Source of the DNA: Alviniconcha marisindica
Taxonomy: Eukaryota > Mollusca > Gastropoda > Provannidae
Direction: 5' to 3'
NCBI GenBank assembly: GCA_018857735.1
Contig: JABMCL010002745.1
Span: forward strand, 94,501-158,500
DNA length: 64,000 bases
Numbering within the stretch: the stretch's first letter is position 1; the number at the start of each line of letters is the position of its first letter. The translations under genes and the position numbers were made by a program. Shown here in pieces: positions 58,201 through 60,529 of this stretch. Below the pieces are notes generated by a model. That model saw only the letters and a list, made by a program, of their open reading frames with translations. It searched no databases and was not told the DNA's origin.

Positions 58201-58294
58201 TTAGCGGACTCCTCTCCGGCTCGCAAACACTTAAATCGGCAAGCTTATTGCACGCTGTTTCAAAATCAGCTTCCTCCGAATCGTGTCGCTCCAT
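17417..58294 (-). CDS. ERCC6L: DNA excision repair protein ERCC-6-like (PICH) homologue, SNF2-family DNA translocase
   Basis: Twenty-one minus-strand exons give about 1407 codons (human about 1250). PICH is an ATP-dependent DNA translocase that binds ultrafine anaphase bridges, working with PLK1, topoisomerase II alpha and BLM. Visible order: N-terminal TPR-like helices (about 75-125), ATPase lobe 1 with [18 protein letters not shown] and SGTPIQNNL (about 140-330), lobe 2 with [28 protein letters not shown] and [20 protein letters not shown] (about 530-700), the conserved GISDHDLMF segment, an acidic, SP-rich C-terminal region with a SUMO-interaction-like IDLTLDDDD, and a C-terminal TPR ending at the stop 17419-17417. 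The N- and C-terminal TPRs flanking an SNF2 core identify PICH rather than CSB/ERCC6. Exon 6 has a one-base frameshift and exon 10 a phase mismatch, both in G runs. The start ATG at 58294 is 191 bp from that of MUL1, on the opposite strand. Confidence 0.95.
17536..17950 (-). repeat. Acceptor-derived array of ERCC6L exon 21 (about 58-bp unit, 8 copies)
   Basis: On the minus strand every unit has CTGTGCAG then CATTTCTAC, the same as the true acceptor and first exon bases (exon edge 17546). Units continue with AGAAACATTCCCCACATCC and end at about 17948, upstream of the exon. The exonic part in each copy is about 10 bp. Confidence 0.9.
18715..19345 (-). repeat. 42-bp array downstream of the ERCC6L exon 19 donor (about 14 copies)
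   Basis: The unit (plus strand ATAAAGACAAGACCTGCTAA then GGTGGGAAGTACAAGAGGGCGC) is 42 bp, a multiple of three. It starts about 12 bp inside intron 19. Read on the minus strand in the exon 19 frame it stays open for several units ([14 protein letters not shown], 14 residues each) until a stop near 19192. Confidence 0.9.
21047..22102. mobile_element. 1.06-kb element with long terminal inverted repeats, in ERCC6L intron 17
   Basis: The left end is CAGGGGCCTTAGCTATGAAT and the right end is its complement with one change (CAGGGGCCTTAACTATGAAT read inward), continuing into matched GGTAGGCC and GGCCTAAA blocks, so the inverted repeat is roughly 60 bp with indels. I see no clear target-site duplication. 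Inside, the minus strand opens ATGGCCGAGCAGCAGACGAT near 21520 ([18 protein letters not shown]) but closes soon after, and may be a remnant of a transposase or captured sequence. Superfamily is undecided (hAT or Harbinger-like ends are both conceivable). Confidence 0.75.
22861..22900. repeat. GT/G-rich simple repeat
   Basis: TG dinucleotides followed by poly-G, in intron 16. Separately, a GGGA/GA-rich tract lies at 22197-22290 in intron 17. Confidence 0.7.
22995..23752 (-). repeat. Donor-derived array of ERCC6L exon 16 (57-bp unit, 14 copies)
   Basis: On the minus strand each unit has CAACACCAGGACTACATCTT and GCACAGG followed by the donor GTAAAC, then TTCCTGTCTGTCTCTGTGACTG. The first copy is the true exon 16 end (exon edge 23713). 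The exonic part of the unit is about 36 bp, the largest in the window. The 57-bp length is 19 codons, and the minus strand frame of exon 16 stays open from 23852 to about 23026, so unspliced RNA would encode a 19-residue repeat. Confidence 0.93.
23984..24035 (+). repeat. 3' end fragment of the tRNA-derived SINE A family
   Basis: The motif GAGAGCGGAGAATAGCGTTA followed by TATAAAAGCGATCAACACAAC matches the 3' end of the SINE at 55225-55700 (GAGAATAGCGCTACATAAGT). Confidence 0.55.
24115..24690. repeat. 29-bp minisatellite in ERCC6L intron 15 (about 18 copies)
   Basis: Core ACTGATGATGACAGTGCCGC followed by AATAGTGAC, with longer variants carrying an extra GACTGGTGGTGAC. No exon-edge content. The stretch 24700-25440 has no gene or repeat that I recognise apart from a poly-A run at 24988-25003. 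Confidence 0.88.
25549..45927 (-). CDS. ERCC6L: ERCC6L exons 10-15: helicase lobe 2 and HELICc-flanking segment
   Basis: Exons: 45762-45927 (low end uncertain), 44325-44538, 41880-41993, 41373-41421, 40383-40572, 25549-25697. Exon 10 has [20 protein letters not shown]. Exon 11 has [20 protein letters not shown] and [20 protein letters not shown]. Exon 12 has [20 protein letters not shown] and SVFLLTTQ; exon 13 [16 protein letters not shown]; exon 14 [20 protein letters not shown], the arginine-finger motif VI, and [20 protein letters not shown]. Exon 15 has [20 protein letters not shown] and [14 protein letters not shown], a PICH-specific region. Intron 14 (25698-40382) is 14.7 kb and repeat filled. 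Confidence 0.92.
25676..26065 (-). repeat. Acceptor-derived array of ERCC6L exon 15 (52-bp unit, 5 good and 2-3 decayed copies)
   Basis: On the minus strand each unit has GGATGTTTCAG then GTATTTCACCAAACACGAGC, reproducing the true acceptor (exon edge 25697) and the first 22 bp of exon 15. The copies nearest the exon are almost identical; those beyond 25930 are degraded and shortened. Confidence 0.93.
26220..26325 (+). repeat. tRNA-like head fragment of SINE A
   Basis: The sequence GCTGATGCGGGTTCAAATCC is a B-box-like stretch followed by TTTTTCTCCCACAGTCAAC and TTTCTGTGCAGAC, as at 55280-55345. It is truncated and joined to the RNase H relic that follows. Confidence 0.55.
26330..27010 (+). 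pseudogene. Decayed retroelement RNase H domain
   Basis: Plus-strand frames carry [89 protein letters not shown] and [14 protein letters not shown] in order, separated by at least two frame changes and several stops. This is the RNase H domain of a retroelement family that I remember as common in gastropod gene models. Of the usual catalytic acidic residues, the D of ILTDS and the D of ADRLAG remain; the glutamate expected in VEAVTHAL is a lysine here (VKAVTYGL). It lies in ERCC6L intron 14, antisense to the gene, and cannot be functional. Confidence 0.75.
27545..27840 (-). mobile_element. tRNA-derived SINE B, degraded copy
   Basis: It begins AACATGGTGCTTAACGTCCA and contains the GGCTTATTTGGGACGGGGAG core, a poly-G tract, CTATCGCTACACTGTCACC and a shortened tRNA-like head (complement near 27800-27838, AAACCGGTTCAC end). 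A small core-only fragment follows at 27853-27910. Confidence 0.65.
28715..28905. repeat. Repeat family C, copy 1
   Basis: From TGATGAAGTGTTGCTTAATG to CACACAGCTCCTGAACTATG. It includes GAGACCAATGCCGAAGCACG and the shared core TTTACGTCCACGGAAACCAG. Other copies: 29545-29740, 30545-30730 (reverse), 32665-32865, 33000-33170, 34300-34475 (reverse), 35302-35475 (reverse). The preceding 27910-28710 holds nothing I recognise. Confidence 0.7.
28911..29245 (-). mobile_element. tRNA-derived SINE B, near full-length
   Basis: Read on the minus strand it starts with a tRNA-like head: GAGCCGGTTTGGCCCAGCGG (A-box-like), then GGTTCGATACC (B box) and CTTCGGCTC, which can pair with the first GAGCCG as an acceptor stem. 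The body contains the complement of CACTGTCACCACCAGAATGA and the TTAACGTCCACAGAAACC core, with a G-rich stretch near its 3' end. Confidence 0.75.
29388..29414. repeat. Poly-G run after a TG microsatellite
   Basis: A TG tract (29374-29388) leads into about 26 G with no interruption. Confidence 0.9.
29545..29740. repeat. Repeat family C, copy 2
   Basis: Same order of blocks as copy 1: ATGATGAAG, CCTCGGATGTCGG, GAGACCAATGCCGAAGCACG, ACGTCCACAGAAACCGTAAG, CAGCTCCTGAACTC. Confidence 0.7.
29775..30015. repeat. 31-bp minisatellite, about 8 copies
   Basis: Core GTGAACCGGCACAAAGGTCA followed by CTGAAGGCCCA. The unit seems to be seeded from the tail of repeat family C copy 2 (CACTCGGCCACAGCCCAGTG just upstream). 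A single unit recurs at 30445-30466. Confidence 0.9.
30545..30730. repeat. Repeat family C, copy 3 (reverse)
   Basis: The complement of the family C blocks is present: TCAAGAGCTGTGTGTGAGAG, GTCCTAACGAGCCTTCTGG, CCATGCTTCGGCGTTGGTCT, ACATCTGAGGACATTAAGCA. Confidence 0.7.
30785..31465. repeat. Short core repeats (family C-like) flanking a CA microsatellite
   Basis: Copies at 30785-30895 and 31350-31465 share GTTGCTTTACGTCCACAGA, ACTGTTACTGTATC, GGCCCAGGACGTCCACCTCC and CAGCTCC. Between them are GAAT repeats (30934-30952) and a CA tract of about 26 units at 31216-31264. Another core lies at 31485-31580. Confidence 0.65.
31745..32050 (-). repeat. Three tandem 3'-ends of SINE B (about 100-bp period)
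   Basis: Each unit reads AAGTAAGTAAACATGGTGCT, TAACGTCCACAGAAACAGC, GGGACGGGGAGAAGAGGTTA, GAGGGAGATCTTTCTGCG. The three are almost identical, so this is a recent tandem duplication of a SINE fragment. It is followed by three copies of CTCTCGCGTTGATTATTCTC at 32140-32215. Confidence 0.85.
32218..32530 (-). mobile_element. tRNA-derived SINE B, near full-length
   Basis: As at 28911-29245, but with the poly-G stretch shortened. The head on the minus strand has GTGTGGCCTAGCGGTAAGGC and GGTTCGATACC. Confidence 0.75.
32575..32665 (+). repeat. Internally deleted copy of the 400-bp dispersed repeat
   Basis: The start block CCGGCGCCTTCCTCCGGAAA is joined directly to the end block GATGTCGTAAACCAGTGCTC, which in the long copies lie about 350 bp apart. 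Confidence 0.6.
32665..33175. repeat. Two family C copies around a SINE A fragment
   Basis: Family C at 32665-32865 and 33000-33170 flank 32870-32960, which has GCAGTAGCACGCGAAAGACC and CAGTCTGCCAAAAAACGCAG, matching the middle of SINE A at 55383-55435. A nested insertion history is implied. Confidence 0.65.
33210..33360. repeat. Core repeat followed by a poly-C run
   Basis: A family C-like core at 33212-33300 (GTTGCTTTACGTCCACAGAA, GGCCCAGGACGTCCACCTCC) precedes 26-27 uninterrupted C at 33331-33356. Confidence 0.7.
33496..33800 (-). mobile_element. tRNA-derived SINE B, near full-length
   Basis: Blocks in order as in the other copies, with head (minus strand) GAGCCGGTTTGGCCTGGCGG and GGTTCGATATCGC. 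A poly-C run lies at 33915-33939. Confidence 0.75.
34300..34475. repeat. Repeat family C, copy 6 (reverse)
   Basis: TTCAGGAGCTGTGTGAGAGT through ACATCTGAGGACATTAAGCA. A poly-C run follows at 34528-34545. No gene in 33940-35200. Confidence 0.7.
34868..34972. repeat. About 45-bp repeat, 2-3 copies
   Basis: GACGAGTAATTCACTAAACG followed by CTTTGTCAATACGATACTAAA recurs; related AAACGCTTT motifs continue to 35160. Confidence 0.75.
35302..35600. repeat. Family C copy 7 (reverse) plus a plus-strand SINE B head
   Basis: Family C at 35302-35475. At 35530-35600 the plus strand has GAGCCGGTTTGGCCCAGCGG then GGTTCGATTCTATG: A-box- and B-box-like RNA polymerase III signals in a tRNA-like fold. A further core lies at 35873-35965. 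Confidence 0.65.
36200..36622. repeat. 49-bp minisatellite, about 9 copies
   Basis: Core GATAAATGGATATCGAGTTG followed by ACTGTAGAAAGAGAACTTTTAGCACACAGA. No splice-site content; mid-intron 14. Confidence 0.92.
36838..37440. repeat. About 148-bp tandem repeat, 4 copies
   Basis: Each copy has AAAACGGTGTGAAGTCAGCT, GGTGGTAGTAGGTGATCTAT and ATAATCCCCAGGACGATTTA. Copies are more than 95 percent alike by eye. A second, two-copy repeat (GGGCAAGACC core) lies at about 37898-38045. Confidence 0.9.
38325..38695 (-). mobile_element. Two reverse partial copies of SINE A
   Basis: 38325-38510 and 38530-38690 each begin with the complement of the SINE A 3' end (TTTTATATAGCGCTATTCTC, TTTTGTATAGCGCTATTCTC) and run into GAGTGACTAG and TTACAGCGCT/TTATAGCGCT blocks. 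The first also has the complement of GTGGCACCAGCCATGCCAGC. Confidence 0.7.
38800..39690. repeat. CT-rich minisatellite with HindIII-like core (about 33-bp unit)
   Basis: Roughly 27 units of CATGCTGGGACCAAGCTT followed by a (CT)n stretch of varying length. In intron 14; no exon-edge content. Confidence 0.92.
39945..40392 (-). repeat. Donor-derived array of ERCC6L exon 14 (about 60-bp unit, 7-8 copies)
   Basis: On the minus strand each unit has TTTTTGCTACAG then GTGAGTCATGAC and a C/A-rich ACCCCCCACCCACC tail. The true exon end is CCTTACAG with GTGAGTCCTGACTGAC (exon edge 40383). Exonic sequence included is about 6 bp. Upstream, 39725-39945 has smaller repeats of GGTACTGACACATC. Confidence 0.88.
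41610..41896 (-). repeat. Donor-derived array of ERCC6L exon 12 (24-bp unit, 12 copies)
   Basis: Minus strand unit: CACCACACAG then GTATAGCAT and CATTC. The true donor (exon edge 41880) has the same CTCACCACACAG/GTATAGCAACC. The exonic part is about 10 bp. Confidence 0.93.
41990..42895 (-). repeat. Acceptor-derived array of ERCC6L exon 12 (20-27-bp units, over 35 copies)
   Basis: Minus strand unit: GTGTTGTGTGTGACAG followed by GC. The true acceptor is TTGTGTGTGACAG/GGC (exon edge 41993). Only about 2-3 exonic bases are in the unit. A CA/CCCC microsatellite follows at 42935-43200. Confidence 0.9.
43376..43632. repeat. 55-bp minisatellite in ERCC6L intron 11 (about 4.5 copies)
   Basis: Core CTTCACTTCACCAATCTGTG followed by AAGCAATGCTCTCCGTACTT. 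The unit itself holds a short inverted pair (CTTCAC and GTGAAG). Confidence 0.9.
43845..44272. repeat. 45-bp minisatellite in ERCC6L intron 11 (about 9 copies)
   Basis: Core CCAAACCTGCACTACAGTTC followed by AGGCAGATTACAAG. Because 45 is a multiple of three the plus strand is open throughout, but this is antisense to ERCC6L and not a gene. Confidence 0.92.
44292..44350 (-). repeat. 30-bp tandem duplication of the ERCC6L exon 11 donor
   Basis: The plus-strand block TACCTGGTTCCTCAACACTT plus TCTGGAT occurs twice. Each copy, read on the minus strand, contains the exon end GTTGAGGAACCAG and a donor (GTAGG or GTACG). The inner donor (exon edge 44325) is used here, because extending to the outer one adds an in-frame TGA. 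Confidence 0.85.
44840..45200. repeat. Approximately 100-bp repeat in ERCC6L intron 10, 3-4 copies
   Basis: Blocks CACTTCATGTATACACGGCT, AGTGATCAACACATG and CCAGGACACGATCAGC recur with CA-rich linkers. Confidence 0.8.
46575..55128 (-). CDS. ERCC6L: ERCC6L exons 3-9: ATPase lobe 1
   Basis: Exons: 54932-55128, 53575-53700, 52904-53069, 51075-51201, 48414-48506, 46981-47147, 46575-46680. Exon 3 encodes [20 protein letters not shown] (Q motif) and GILGDDMG; exon 4 completes Walker A (GLGKT) and has [18 protein letters not shown]. Exon 5 carries [20 protein letters not shown] and LTTYGMVL. Exon 6 has the Walker B box DEGH and [10 protein letters not shown]. Exon 7 has [18 protein letters not shown], exon 8 [14 protein letters not shown], exon 9 the [20 protein letters not shown] segment. 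Exon 8 is best ended at 46981 (donor GTGGGT), because only that phase joins exon 9. The box is DEGH, as in CSB, where I recall DEAH in human PICH. Confidence 0.93.
46765..46980 (-). repeat. About 68-bp repeat abutting the ERCC6L exon 8 donor, 3-4 copies
   Basis: Minus strand unit: ATGGAGTTTTATTCAGGAC or ATGAAGTTTTATTC, then GTTGCATGCAACAG and TTTTGGGGTCGGTGTAC. The copy nearest the exon starts about 8 bp inside the intron (exon edge 46981). Confidence 0.8.
47155..47670 (-). repeat. 27-bp array abutting the ERCC6L exon 8 acceptor (about 19 copies)
   Basis: Plus strand unit CACACCCACAGCAAGCTGAG then CAGTACT. It begins within 10 bp of the acceptor (exon edge 47147); the acceptor GTGCTGTGTGCAG looks like a variant of the unit's TTGCTGTGGGTGTG. 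Confidence 0.88.
48505..50010 (-). repeat. Acceptor-derived array of ERCC6L exon 7 (35/29-bp units, about 40 copies)
   Basis: Minus strand unit: TTTGTGCTACAG then GAACTGTGGAC and ACTGACTGTGGC. The true acceptor is TTTGTGCTCCAG/GAACTGTGGACGC (exon edge 48506). Eleven exonic bases are carried in nearly every unit. This is the longest of the splice-derived arrays, about 1.4 kb. Confidence 0.95.
48540..48605. repeat. Right-arm fragment of the foldback MITE family
   Basis: TTTTGGGGAACCTTTCATGT and GTTTGGATTCAGTG match the right-arm end at 16960-16995. It lies just upstream of exon 7 at the near edge of the exon-7 array. Confidence 0.5.
50265..50420. repeat. Left-arm copy of the foldback MITE family
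   Basis: GAGATCCAAACACATAAAAA, AATCCCCTTTATCAAGCTAC and CACTTAAACAACAATTAAAC match 16605-16735. The right arm is not present immediately downstream. Confidence 0.65.
50735..50930. repeat. 35-bp minisatellite in ERCC6L intron 6 (5 copies)
   Basis: Core GAGCACAGGCCATCGATACG followed by TACGGTGCCACCAGT. No exon-edge content. Confidence 0.92.
51436..52380. repeat. 34-bp minisatellite in ERCC6L intron 5 (about 27 copies)
   Basis: Core CCCAAATCACTTGACTCCCT followed by CATCTCTCCTCCTG, very homogeneous except at 51783-51840, where units are scrambled. Not splice derived. Confidence 0.95.
52430..52912 (-). repeat. Donor-derived array of ERCC6L exon 5 (about 25-bp units, 15-17 copies)
   Basis: Minus strand unit: GTTGTCTGG then GTGAGTCTGTGTGTG. 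The true exon end is TTTTGTCTGG/GTCAGTCTGTGTGTG (exon edge 52904), so about 8 exonic bases are included. Most units carry GTGAGT, a better donor than the true GTCAGT. Confidence 0.88.
53160..53560. repeat. CA-rich degenerate repeat in ERCC6L intron 4
   Basis: Units of the type CACTCTCACACTTCCATCAA and ACACACATTCATATAA without strict period. Confidence 0.75.
54035..54273. mobile_element. piggyBac-type MITE with TTAA target-site duplication
   Basis: TTAA at 54035-54038 and 54270-54273 flank a 231-bp insert. Ends are CCCCTTCGCTGCCATG and, inverted, CCCCTTCACTGCCCCA, i.e. matching terminal inverted repeats beginning CCC. TTAA duplication with CCC-starting ends is the hallmark of piggyBac elements. 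There is no coding sequence, so it is non-autonomous. It is in ERCC6L intron 3. A second copy starts at 63901. Confidence 0.85.
54465..54875. mobile_element. Second foldback element, beside ERCC6L exon 3
   Basis: Two arms of about 190 bp face each other around 54665-54675: left-arm blocks GCTGGTGAGGCTGACAAAAC, AACACAAGGAAGCAACAGTG, CACAAGCACTTTCGACAAAA and GGGTGCAAGAAGATAGACGG have their complements in the right arm. The right-arm end is followed by a second copy of its terminal block (CGTTTCCCTAGATCCGTTCT) at 54877-54922, ending 10 bp from the exon 3 donor at 54932. Confidence 0.82.
55225..55702 (+). mobile_element. tRNA-derived SINE A, full-length
   Basis: The head has TAGCTCAGTGGTTAGAGCGC (A box) and GGTCATGGGTTCAAATCCC (B box), as in a tRNA. 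The body includes TGCAGTAGCACGTAAAAGAT and GTTTCATGTGGCACCAGCCA, and the 3' end GAGAATAGCGCTACATAAGT is followed by (ATCA)n. About 475 bp long. Partial copies: 23984, 26220, 32870, 38325, 38530. Confidence 0.85.
56110..57066. repeat. Complex minisatellite in ERCC6L intron 2 (about 14-16 copies, mixed unit lengths)
   Basis: Blocks CAACATTAACACACTTCTGA, TAAACCCACACATGCTGAC, GCCCCAACATATGTAACAG and TTGTGTTTTT alternate. A shorter unit with GCTAACAAAAAGTAACA is amplified at 56520-56690. No exon-edge content (exon 2 edge 57209). Part of the array, 56118-56280, is homopolymer-like and suspect. Confidence 0.85.
57209..58294 (-). CDS. ERCC6L: ERCC6L exons 1-2: N-terminus and first TPR
   Basis: Exon 1 is 58198-58294 (32 codons plus one base) and exon 2 is 57209-57480; both junctions are GT-AG and in phase. 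Exon 1 opens [20 protein letters not shown], acidic and not strongly conserved. Exon 2 ends with [20 protein letters not shown] then [20 protein letters not shown], a TPR-like helical pair matching the N-terminal TPR of PICH, which in vertebrates mediates partner binding (BEND3). The start choice rests on this being the only in-frame ATG upstream of exon 2 with a good donor. Confidence 0.88.
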
Positions 58295-58485
58295 CTTGAT
58301 AATTTCTGACCAGACGAAAAGTTTTGATTGAAAGTCCCGCCAGCCAGTTTTAGATGAATCTCGTTTCACACGAGACAGCGGGTAGGTTAACTCTAAACAA
58401 CTTAAAGTTGGCTTTGAAGTTGTCGCCCCTAGCGGTCGCGACTTTGGCTGATGGCAAGCAAACAACTGTAACACTTCCGCTGGTA
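58295..58485. promoter_or_regulatory. Putative bidirectional promoter of ERCC6L and MUL1
   Basis: Only 191 bp separate the two start codons. No TATA box is evident. A GGCGGGA-type (E2F-like) site lies at 58335-58341 on the minus strand, which would suit a mitotic gene such as ERCC6L. A six-codon upstream ORF (ATGGCAAGCAAACAACTGTA) starts at 58451 on the MUL1 side. Promoter function is inferred from the arrangement. Confidence 0.5.
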
Positions 58486-58796
58486 ATGATGATCGAAACA
58501 TCCGATAAACTGATTGCCCTGGGGGGCTCTTTGTCAGGAATTCTTGCTGCTGCGTTGTATGCTCTATACAGAAGCAAGCACCAAACAGCGTCTCAAATCC
58601 AGGTATATAAAATAATCTGAAGAAATGTTGGGTCACATTGGTTTTCACTAGTTTCAGTTTCAGTGTTGCAGACTTGCATTCCCTTCTTCTGCTAGTTTTA
58701 CTATCACTCCCCGCGGTAGTGTACTGCCGACGCAGAAATCAAGATTCCTTCTGCTGAGTATCTAAGGATCTTTTTAGAGCTGTGCGTGCGTACGTG

Positions 58797-58848
<52 letters not shown>

Positions 58849-58861
58849 TTGTGTGCGTGCC

Positions 58862-58901
<40 letters not shown>

Positions 58902-60476
58902 TGTGTGTACAGAAAAGTGAGTTTAACCATTGATAAGTTGATAACGAAAAGCACTGATTATTATTCAAACATATTGATTATTACTTTTATTGTTAATAAA
59001 CTTCTTTATGCCTGGAGTGTGTCAGAAATATATTTACATGCTTGACCTACTGCCAAGTGCCAGGGATTCTGATTTGCCTTCTGGGGTCATTCAGGTGAAT
59101 TCTTCCCTGCTCTTTCTCAACCACTGAACCAGGGTGACATGTAACATGAGCAGTGATTGAGTGAACCAGACTTTAACATATCATACATGTATATGACTTG
59201 CCGACTTGTATTTCAGCCTAACGTACCCTTTGCAATTGACTAAGCGTTAAGTTACTTATTAAGATTTCATCTTACCTCTTAGTCATTATAATACCTGTGT
59301 AGCTGTAAGTAATACAAACTATTGCTGAAGAGCTCAGCATTACCCACCTTTTGCTGCAAAGCAATCAGTGGCATAGCGATCAATACCCATCACCATTTCA
59401 TTAAGAGGAATTTTTTGTGTGGAAAAACTGACTGCAACAGTCCCCTACAGTTACACTCAGACAAACACCTTCCATCACTCCATTTTCCCCTCTGCCATAT
59501 GCATTTGGAACTCCATTCCTCCACAACCTTCACCTCAGACTTCCCAGACACCTTCAAATACATTGTGTTGAGGGCTGGGTGAACCCCCACCCCACACTCC
59601 GAGCATCGCTTTCTGGCACCTTCTTCCAAACTCTGCCAAATTTAGTTACACCACTGAAGGGGCACTCTTTATCTCCGCGCAGCTGTCCACTGATGTGGTC
59701 AGCGCCCTCCGAAAGGTTCGGGTACTAATATGAATGTAGAAGCAACTTAGCTCACAAGTACGCACGTAAAGATGAGGCACATCCACCCCGGGTAAAAAAA
59801 AGAGTTCCGTCTCGATTCAAACGATTTTGGTTTTATTTGAGCTGGCGTAAGCAACATGGTCAGTTATAAAACAAACATCTGATATAATTTAAGTTGTTTG
59901 TAACAAACTTACTACTGTTTGAGCACCAACAAAAAACTGCTCGTTAGCTAACAGTTTTCTGGACCCTATGGCGTAACTAAATACGGCAGTGGTTAAAGGA
60001 AGGATGTTGTAAACCATTGCTTGGAGTTTGCCCCCACCACCCACCACCCATAAATATTTCATTATTATCATTATGTCTGTTCCTTACACACACAGAGAGC
60101 AGAAACGGTGAAACTAGGAAAGGAGCTAGAGAAGAGACTGCTGTCTACTGATGACCACTGCATCGCTTACGCTGCTGTCGAGGGGCTTGTGACGGAGTTT
60201 GGCAAGACCTTCAGCACCAACAACAGCTCCAAGAAAGGCGTTATTCTGCACACCTCCCTCATTGAGCACAAATCAAAGAGAACACAAGGATTCTGGTATG
60301 GCTTTGGTCGATGAGCCAATCACTGTGTTGTTAAAATGCTTTTCTTTGTCAGTTTGTTCTGGTTTGTGTGTCATTGTTTCTTTGTTTTTGTTTTCCTTTT
60401 TGTTGATTTTCTTCCGTTTTCTGTTTAAATTGATCTGCTTTAAGTTCAAGGTGAGCACTGTAATTGCTGTGTGTGT

Positions 60477-60529
<53 letters not shown>

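Noticed and set aside
58354..58485. MUL1 start at the upstream in-frame ATG
   Set aside because: It would add 44 residues with no family counterpart and bring the start to 60 bp from that of ERCC6L; the ATG at 58486 gives the usual leader before the membrane segment.
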